Below are positions 56,777 through 64,000 of a DNA stretch of 64,000 nucleotides, in pieces. Numbering within the stretch: position 1 is the first letter of the stretch; each line of letters starts with the position of its first letter. The stretch is from Acheta domesticus (taxonomy: Eukaryota > Arthropoda > Insecta > Orthoptera > Gryllidae): the NCBI GenBank assembly GCA_031308135.1, contig JAHLJT010004567.1, positions 132,841,060 through 132,905,059 of the forward strand, given 5' to 3'. The translations under genes were made by a program, and so were the position numbers. The notes beneath the pieces were generated by a model. The model did not search any database. It worked only from the letters and a program-made list of their open reading frames with translations, and was not told the origin of the DNA.

Positions 56777-58614
56777 TTATATTTTTTTAATAAATTTTAT
56801 TTGTTTTCTTGTAGGTAGGTATATTAACTTCTTTGTCCACAATTTCTTTTGCAAAGGAAAAGTACTACATATCATCTCTAGCACAAATACACAACTGGCA
56901 ATACCCAATCCTATTCCTAAAATCAGAAACGGTCCAATTAACTGCTGCAGGGAAAGATTTTCGAGATCAAAAAGAGGTTTTAGCATAAGCAAACCTCTTT
57001 TAATGCGCGTTTTCTGTGTTTGCTCTTTCCTAAGCCAAGAGAAATGTGCACCTTCAACTAACGCGGCTATTCCACGACATAAATATTCATAAAATACAAA
57101 ATCCTTTTTAACTGTGAATGCTGAAAATCCAGGAGTATTTACACAATCTGGTACCATGTGAAGAACGCTTTTGTTATGCACCAGGAATTGTTTAGTCATT
57201 GTATAAGCATAGTATGTGTCTTCAGGCACTAATATTGCATCTTTTCCATGGTTTATAATGTCGCGAACGTATTCAATCTGATCTTCCTCCCTCAGAGGAG
57301 AAGAATTATATTTTGGACCTAGTTTTCGTACGTCATCATCAGATAACTCACTTTCAAACCTTTTCTTAAAATTACCGTAACTGAACAAATATCGGAACCG
57401 GGTTTCAGCCTCAGGTAAAGTGTTAGGATTGCTGTATCGAGGAGGGTCTGTCAGGAAACCCAGAAGATGCCCAGAGTATGCGTTGCAAACTATCAGTGTG
57501 TACACTAAAAGAGTAGCAAATAGCAACTTCTGAGGTGTGGTGACAGGCTGTCGGGTACACGAACCCGTCAATATAAATTCAACCATGTCGAAGACAGAGC
57601 GTCCAAAACACCTCCAACTGCACTTGAAAACAAAATGCCAGGCAAACACAGTTAGAATCAGTACGCATAAAATGCAAAACCACGTTTCGGAATGATATGG
57701 AAATAGCAACACCAGAGTAAATGGATAAAAGGGGGCTTTCCGAATAACGATGCAGAGCCGATTTGGCCTTATGGCTACTAGAAAATCTCTATTTAAGATG
57801 TTTCTGTAACTTATATATGTTGGTCTGGCATTTATGTCTATTTCTCGTTGGGTTTCTCTTGATTTAGTGAATACCGGTGTTAATTGAAGTTTGACTGCTT
57901 TTTTAAGTAATTGTAGATAATTTACTCCCGTTACACCCACTGTAAGTTTTTTATATTTAAGGCGTTTTGAACGCTGAAAAACACATTACCACATTGATTT
58001 GACCGACTACTTTGCAAACACTTTTTAACTGATAAATATTTCTCCACAGGATAATTTCGGCTTTTAGAAAAGGTATCTAAACACAGAAATGTTTCATTGT
58101 GACCGTTTATTTTCGGTTCGTCACATACAGTATTTTCTTCCGGAACCTCATGTGATGTACCTTTCACTCGTTCACAGTGACAATGCACCTTATTCTTTTC
58201 CCAAAATTTGGAGTCGAATTTTTCCCTATGTTTTCGAGAAAGCAAAAATAAAACAAGATCGCCACCTAGTTGATTGCCTCTGTGTCGTTTAGCTACCTCA
58301 ATCGATGAGCATTTCGGCCTTCTACCGTAATGAATAAGAGGTCCTTAGAAGTTTAGTGGTTTGATTCCTTTATCGTCCACGACAGGCTTTCTGCCAGATA
58401 TGTGCAGAGCTCTAAGAAATAACTCATAATCAGGCTGAACATTCCACATCAAAGAATGGAGAGATGGTATTTCCAGTCCAGCTGCAAGCACACAGTCCAC
58501 TACATCACGATATATAAGCTTCCTGTGAGGATCCATGCCCTTCAGCAGATTTCCCCGGATGATGGTAAACAAAAAAAGCATTGGTAGCGCAGCAACAACT
58601 TTATTTTTCATCAT
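56777..58614 (-). pseudogene. Divergent ionotropic receptor (IR) with an in-frame stop
   Basis: A minus-strand gene for an insect IR, a ligand-gated cation channel subunit of chemosensory neurons derived from ionotropic glutamate receptors. The ATG at 58614 opens a signal peptide (MMKNKVVAALPMLFLFTII). The same frame runs to 57931 except for one TAA at 58345-58347. The last 387 codons (to 56777) lie in another frame. Joining 57990 to 57939 (GTAATG ... TTACAG, 50 bp) removes an intron-like piece and restores one frame of about 595 codons, the usual IR length. In the second part, TM1 is about residues 85-106 (WFCILCVLILTVFAW), TM2 about 138-163 with YSGHLLGFLTDPP after it, then the S2 half of the binding domain, and TM3 about 334-357. 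The pattern RQPV..P ... L....Y...L...LT.P is typical. A good acceptor (CTTTCTTTTCCGCAG) lies just upstream at about 58661. It is either a young pseudogene, a read-through gene, or an allele or assembly error. Confidence 0.8.
57940..57989 (-). other. Candidate 50-bp intron in the receptor gene
   Basis: It starts GTAATGTG and ends AAAACTTACAG on the minus strand. Removing it joins the N-terminal frame (codon phase 1) to the channel frame without loss, giving ...QCVGVTGVNYL. At 50 bp it is near the lower size limit for insect introns, so a plain frameshift mutation is the alternative. Confidence 0.4.
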
Positions 58615-58650
58615 AATACTGATCTTCGCAAAACTATCAGTGAAGTACAA

Positions 58651-61600
58651 CGATAGAACACCTGCGGAAAAGAAAGATTTTCTCGATTAGTTTTTTTACT
58701 TCTGTATGAATTTTTTCACCACTAGGATATGCTCATAATTTATTGTTTCGTTTGCAATTCTAGAAGTTTGTTGAATCATAATTACAATGCCACTTAATGT
58801 GATTTGTAGAAATAATAGAAGGCCCTTCTAGTCAGTTTTAATGACTTCTAACATTTCTTAAGTACCGACCGATAAAAACAATGCAATTGAAACTGATGTT
58901 TTGATCCATTTACAATAGCCCAATGATAACGTACTAAGGAATTACTTTTTGCGACAACAGGATAGATTTTCAGGAAAAAGAAAATGACTGAGAATTAATT
59001 AACATACTTTGGGGCAATTTTTATAAATTAACTCAACTTTTAAACCCACATGGACGATGGCTCTCAAGACAAAGCATTCGTTGAGTCGGCCTTCGCATAT
59101 TTGCAAGAACCACGCGTGAAAAAATACGCCAAAGATTCTAAAGCAAGGCTTCTCCGATTCTAGTACACTATCCCGAACCCTATGTCGAAAATAGAACCGT
59201 GAAGAGTTGACTCAAAAATCGATCATATCGCTTAACATTAATTTCGACCGAATTTCCAATTCGTTTATTACTGTAAGTAAAAAATCAGTTTCTGTAGGCC
59301 TAAGTACACGCTGTGCAAATGTGTGTGTGTACAAAAAAATATTGTTGATACATAAATATTCACGTTGCAAAACAAATTATACCGAGTAACGAAGGAAAAT
59401 AACGATATAATCTGAATAGGAATTGCAATGTTCGGTGGCTTAAGTTAATGTTTTTAATAACTTTGAAAGAGTAAAACCACGACAGAATTTCCATTAATTC
59501 AAAGTAAAGAGCATCTTGTTACTACGTACCGCTCTGTAGTATTATGCGATTACTTCTTCCGTGGATCTTTGTAATAGAAGAACCAAAACGGGTAGGCACT
59601 ACCTCCAGAAACGAATCAGCATATAACGTTATGAAACGCGGGTACGCCTTAAAACTCATAGGTTCGTTCATTTTCCTCATTCTGAACATCACGCAAGCAT
59701 TTCGCAATCCTCCAATGGGACATGACATCAACTGATCAATAAGAGCTGTTCAATGCCCTCAAGAAACATTAGAATTCCCTAAACGCAAATTTTAACCTTT
59801 AAGCGAGCAGTTCCCAAACTTTTGTTCTTCCGTACCCCTTCTAAAAACTGAAATAAATTAGTGACTTCCTTCTATTAGCAGGAAACAAAAAATAGAATTG
59901 AGTTGCTATAATTTTTTCACACTACAAAATGGATTCTAACAAAAAAGTTCAAATAATCGTGCAGCATTTGCAAAAAATAAAATTTAAGTGACAGCTTTAC
60001 AAAATTACACTGGTCAAGAAAGATTTTTCCACAGACAGTTTTGCATGAGAAATCCAGTCCTACTATCAAAAGTTTGCTGTCCCGTATAGTATTGGAGATA
60101 TTAATATATTAACAACTTTTGCGCTAAATTGGTTATTTGTGCAATTACTGTCTTTCAGCTGTTATTATCGTTTTTATATGAAGAAAAGGTGCAGGTTGCA
60201 TACATACATATGTTAATTTCATATTTCATCAGAGGATGGGGCACAGTTCCGTCAGGACTTTTAGACATGACGCGATCTGCATATATCTTGGTTGATCTTT
60301 GCATTGCGGCAGTTATTCGACCCCTCAAGTGTTTGCAATGATATCGTTCTTAATCGGTTACTTCGATTTGTGTTTGGGAACAACAATATGTCACGAAAGT
60401 ACCCAAATCATCCAGATAGCTGCGGTTATGTTTGTGGTGAGTTGACATTTAAGCAGCAAAGAACGCACTTCACTCTTTTTTTTCGAAAGTGTTAACTTTA
60501 TTCTGGTTGTAAAGTAGGGGTCAAAACTTCTGTTGTATTATTTGTAAAAGACGTTTAACAGGAAGGGCAAACGGTTCTCAACATATGCCATTCGCTCTTC
60601 TCGCATTGTGTAGAGAGCCGAAAGATCATTCTTCGGACTGTTATTGCTTCCGGGCACGTCAACTGCTACGGTCATTTGTCCCGAAAGTTTGGTGTTTGTT
60701 TATATCGCGGAAGGTGGCGATGATCTTTCCTCGCTCGATGTGAAGGTCCGGCGGCTTGCGGAACTTTTCCCCAGCCTGGCATCTCCCACCTGCAGGGAAC
60801 CGGCCCCGTCTCTACAAGCCCTATACAAGTGTTCAGGCTCAAAGGGTCTCACAGAAGGTGGAACACACCAACTTCATGAATATCATCCGCTATTCTAACG
60901 GCATTGGAGTAGGAACGTTTCGTTGCACTTGAAGTTTAGTACAGGTCCAGTTTACAGGGGACAACCGTCAATGAAACTCCCCATGTGTTGGACATACGCG
61001 CCGAAATAAAATTTTTTTAGCTGTGGTTGTCATCTTTTCATTTGTTTTATTTTCTACCAACATGTTCAAAACTGCACCCTTGATCGTGTAGAAGCATATT
61101 GACAATTTTTTATTAAATTTAGCATTTTGATTTGATATTCTCATCGCATTACTTGTGTTTGAATTTTTAAACTAGTCATTTGAAACAACAATGCCAGGTA
61201 AGCATGTTAAAATTACGGATAAAAATCATGTTAAATTACGAATATTAAAGAGTACAGCAAGTTACAATGTTATCACTCTACATGGGGATTTGGAAGCGAA
61301 TTAGAACGAGAAAGGATAGTGAAAACTGATTCTGAAAGTACATGTGAAGTGACATATTTATTTGGGTTAAGATGTTTATGAAGTATAAGAAATCTTAATT
61401 TTGCGCACTAAGGACTACATTATTTGCATTACCACATGCATGTATTTTGTATATTTTTTATTAATATTTATAAATTGTGAATTTAAGTATATACGGTGAC
61501 TGAACATATTTTAATTCATATTTTTGGTCTCATAATGAAGCCATATGTGAATAAATTAACATTACGAATGTATGCGAACCTCTAAAATGCAGCTTATACT

Positions 61601-62787
61601 GACTTCACAATATTCTTTCAGTACTGAATCAGATCAGATAGATGGTTTTGGGAAGAAAGCAGTTGCAAGATTCATCTATTAAAAAGGGCATGAAGGTAAA
61701 ATTCAACATTTGTACTTTGTATTTAGTATAGTTCGCAAAGAAGATATAATAGGAAACTTTCTTTAAAGGGAATGTTCTTTCAGAAAAGAAAATTTGAGAG
61801 AATATCAGAGTCCATTATGATTCATTCCTTTTTAAAGGATCTTAACCTTCTTTGTTCAGAAATATGAAATAAATTAATTATGTTTGGAAAATCAGAAGGA
61901 AGAATATTGATTATAGGGGAAAAGATGCTGAAAATTATTAATAAGACTTATTTTTTTGTCAGCCTTGTTAGTAGTAATAATAACATCAAAAGTAAAAATA
62001 ATAACAGTAATAATATCTATCAATTAGAATTGCTTCAAACAATGTATGACAAGACACACTGCTCTAGCAGTTAATATTCAATAAATCATATGTAGATTTA
62101 GATTGCTTTGAACGTACATTTACTGATAAAAAACATTGATATTTTCACACTCTCGTAGAAATATATTTCGTATTTTAAATGTGAGACAGTAATTACTACG
62201 TAAACCTATATTACACTATTCATTACATTATGTAATACTTTTATATAGTGCTAATGTAGTATTATACTATTAAGAGTAATAATGGTTACGGTAATTACGG
62301 TAATAATGTTTCGTGCATAATTAAGTATAATGAAATATTATTACTGTATACATAGGTAATGCATAATTATACACGTGATATTTATGAGATAATGTGAGTT
62401 TATCAAAAATTATAACAAAATTATAAAATTATAACAACGTCTTTGGCATTACATTATATTACTGTATTTACAGATAAGTCTTATCTAAGACAAAATACAC
62501 AATTTTACCTCAGGTAAGACATATGCTCTGTACTTATGCATTTAAAATTTTATACCGTTAGAGATTTTGTTACTACCACAGTTCTTGTTTTTGCTTTGAA
62601 AAATCATTTAAAACTCCAATTTTATTTAAATTTTTAAATTCTGCTTTGTGTATAATAATATTTTAAATTTCAAACTTTACGATGAAAGAAACTTTTGAAA
62701 TAGTTTTAAACTGATTGTATTGTAGATCATCTGATGATACGACCAATTCGGTTGTGCAATGATTTGATTAGTGCGTAATGCCAATAA
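58651..62787. other. Long stretch without a recognised gene
   Basis: Just upstream of the receptor a splice-acceptor-like CTTTCTTTTCCGCAG suggests a 5' exon further right, but I cannot locate it. At 60560-60900 the composition is more even and a plus-strand frame of 84 codons is open (VICPESLVFVYIAEGGDDLS). I do not recognise it. The rest is AT-rich. Confidence 0.35.
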
Positions 62788-63012
62788 AATACTAACATTG
62801 TAGTCTCGACTCTGCCCTTCTGGTACAACAGACCAACACTATGCAGCGAGATTAAGGATGCAAACCAACAACTAAAACTGCAACTGAGAGAAACAAATGT
62901 AACACTTTTTGAAATGAATTTCCTCTCAGTAAAACAATTCACCCGGCACGGTCTCCACATGAACCTTGCTGGAAAACATGCAGTCGGTGAAAAGCTTGCA
63001 CAATACATCATC
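62788..63012 (+). pseudogene. SGNH-esterase-like C-terminal fragment
   Basis: One open frame reads VVSTLPFWYNRPTLCSEIKD then ANQQLKLQLRE, FEMNFLSVKQFTRHGLHMNL and AGKHAVGEKLAQYI. The ending (F)TRHGLH(L/M)N..GK......L is the catalytic-His end of SGNH/GDSL-type hydrolase domains that occur widely in insect repeat-derived proteins. A TAA lies a few codons upstream, and the downstream frame loses any resemblance after 63012, so this is a fragment about 75 residues long. The N-terminal Ser block is not present. Confidence 0.5.
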
Positions 63013-63378
63013 AAGTCTAGTCTACGCAGTCTCCTACCAAAAATGCATCCCTTTCACCTTGCTTACGTTCTCCACCCCCACCCGTTGTTGGAGCAAGCAA
63101 GCTTACATATATTATTATTTCAGTGTATTATCTCACAGAAGCTTTGCACATTTCTATCTGTATTTTGTCATTCTATTCAGCTGGTTTCTACCCATCCCGC
63201 TAGGATGCGACACTTCCCGAACGCGTCCTGGGCGATTTGCAAGTCCCAATTTGCTACAGATCTACCGCCCACATTGCCCTCAGCGGCGCGGTGTCGCACG
63301 TGCCCCCACACACATTGCCCTCAATCACGTGACCTGTTTCTCACGCTCTGCCTAGCGCTCACAAAGATCAGTTCTCAC
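63013..63378. other. Mixed-composition spacer
   Basis: The phrase CACATTGCCCTCA occurs twice (63270 and 63311). Open frames continue through here from the SGNH fragment but look non-coding. Confidence 0.35.
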
Positions 63379-63690
63379 AGAAACGTTGCCGCGGAAGACG
63401 TATTGCTCTGTTCCGCATTCCACGCCACTCCTGCGAACCGCCACGCGTTGCTTCGCAGCTATAAGTTCTCCGCTTCGTATCACGATATAAAGTGCCGAGT
63501 GAAAAAACTATATTTCAATTAACAATCAACTGGCTCATAAACGTTGTCGCATGCAAGTGTTGTTACGCTTTGCAATTCCTGTGTTGTTCCTTACGAACCG
63601 CTCCACGTGGTCTCGTAGCCATCAATTCTCCGTTTCGCATCACAATTCAAGGTGGCGAACGGGAAGAACTATACCTCAATTAATGAGTAA
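63379..63690 (+). repeat. ~160-bp tandem duplication, two diverged units
   Basis: Unit 1 (63379-63536) and unit 2 (63537-63690) share in order AAACGTTG(C/T)CGC, TACGAACCGC/TGCGAACCGC, CTTCGCAGC/TCTCGTAGCC, TTCTCCG(C/T)TTCG(T/C)ATCAC, AACTATA(T/C)(T/C)TCAATTAA and ATCA. Spacing between matching words is a steady 158-161 bp, so this is a real tandem duplicate. Its nature is unknown. Confidence 0.75.
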
Positions 63691-64000
63691 TCAGTTTATC
63701 ACCTCCACGCTGTGATTGCCTGCCCTCCGGGACCTCCCTGCATTAGCAAGCGCCGCCTTCATGCTGTGCGTCGCAGTGGCATGTGGTCTGCCCGCTGCGA
63801 CATCCAGCAGAGTACACCACCGGCATTGCACGTGGTATCCAGCCGGATCTCAGCAATCATCAGCCTGAAACGGGCCTGGGTTCGCGACCCGCCCGTGCTC
63901 AACCAGTATGAAACACAAGGCTATGTATTTCATCAGCAGGTGACATTTTGAACAATACACAAATGTATTTGACTGTCCACATCAGGGACATTGCAACAAT
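63691..64000. other. Window end, nothing firm
   Basis: A plus-strand frame at 63712-63951 (79 codons) is open with GC-rich composition. The product is not recognised. Confidence 0.3.

Noticed and set aside
58089..58292. Plus-strand frame inside the receptor region
   Set aside because: It is antisense to the receptor N-terminal coding frame.
62727..63014. 95-codon minus-strand frame
   Set aside because: It is antisense to the SGNH-like fragment, whose plus-strand reading carries the recognisable motif.

Overview
This window looks like insect nuclear DNA. It is AT-rich and gene-poor, has no bacterial gene organisation, carries one 100-base assembly gap (11082-11181), and is crowded with decayed arthropod transposons. 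The only gene I recognise with confidence encodes an insect-type ionotropic receptor (IR). The repeat types (R4/Dong-like LINEs, mariners, long-armed foldback elements with TACAGG ends, tRNA-type SINEs) suit a large-genome insect. A polyneopteran such as a cockroach, termite or stick insect is my guess, but it is an inference; I cannot name the species.

Layout. 1-5.5 kb: two inverted copies of a 1.24-kb foldback element, then AT-rich DNA. 5.5-11 kb: GC-rich patches, a probable LINE tail, a tRNA-derived SINE and Penelope-like end motifs. 11-15.4 kb: nothing firm. 15.4-20.6 kb: an unusual promoter-like landscape, with one candidate coding exon ending in a consensus splice donor (minus strand), a purine-rich kilobase, a CpG island at 17.4-18.0 kb, a pyrimidine-rich kilobase and a second GC-rich patch at 20.3-20.6 kb. 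20.6-22.3 kb: two related 17-bp minisatellites. 26.2-38.4 kb: a nest of retroelements built around TTA/TAA microsatellites. It holds a near-intact R4/Dong-type retrotransposon with a single visible frameshift, a second 5'-truncated and frameshifted member, a 3' stub of a third, a fragment of another LINE and a MITE, with inverted copies of a 0.6-kb repeat flanking most of it. 41-46 kb: an LTR-like block, a duplicated unknown repeat, a cluster of CAGTGA motifs and a solo LTR with a perfect 5-bp target duplication. 46.9-56.5 kb: transposase remnants, an RTE-like LINE remnant, a tail-to-tail rearranged mariner, and a 2.74-kb inverted repeat with 931-bp arms. 56.8-58.6 kb: the IR gene, minus strand, open except for one in-frame TAA and a frame change that a 50-bp intron could explain. 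58.6-64 kb: mostly featureless, with an SGNH-esterase-like fragment and a ~160-bp tandem duplication.

The genes do not form a pathway. The IR would be a chemosensory ion-channel subunit; nearly everything else is selfish DNA. The observations most worth following are the microsatellite-anchored R4/Dong nest (including a possible pseudoknot at the 5' end of the near-intact copy), the IR with a lone stop codon, the long near-perfect foldback, and the rearranged mariner. I did not find anything I can defend as a wholly new biological system.
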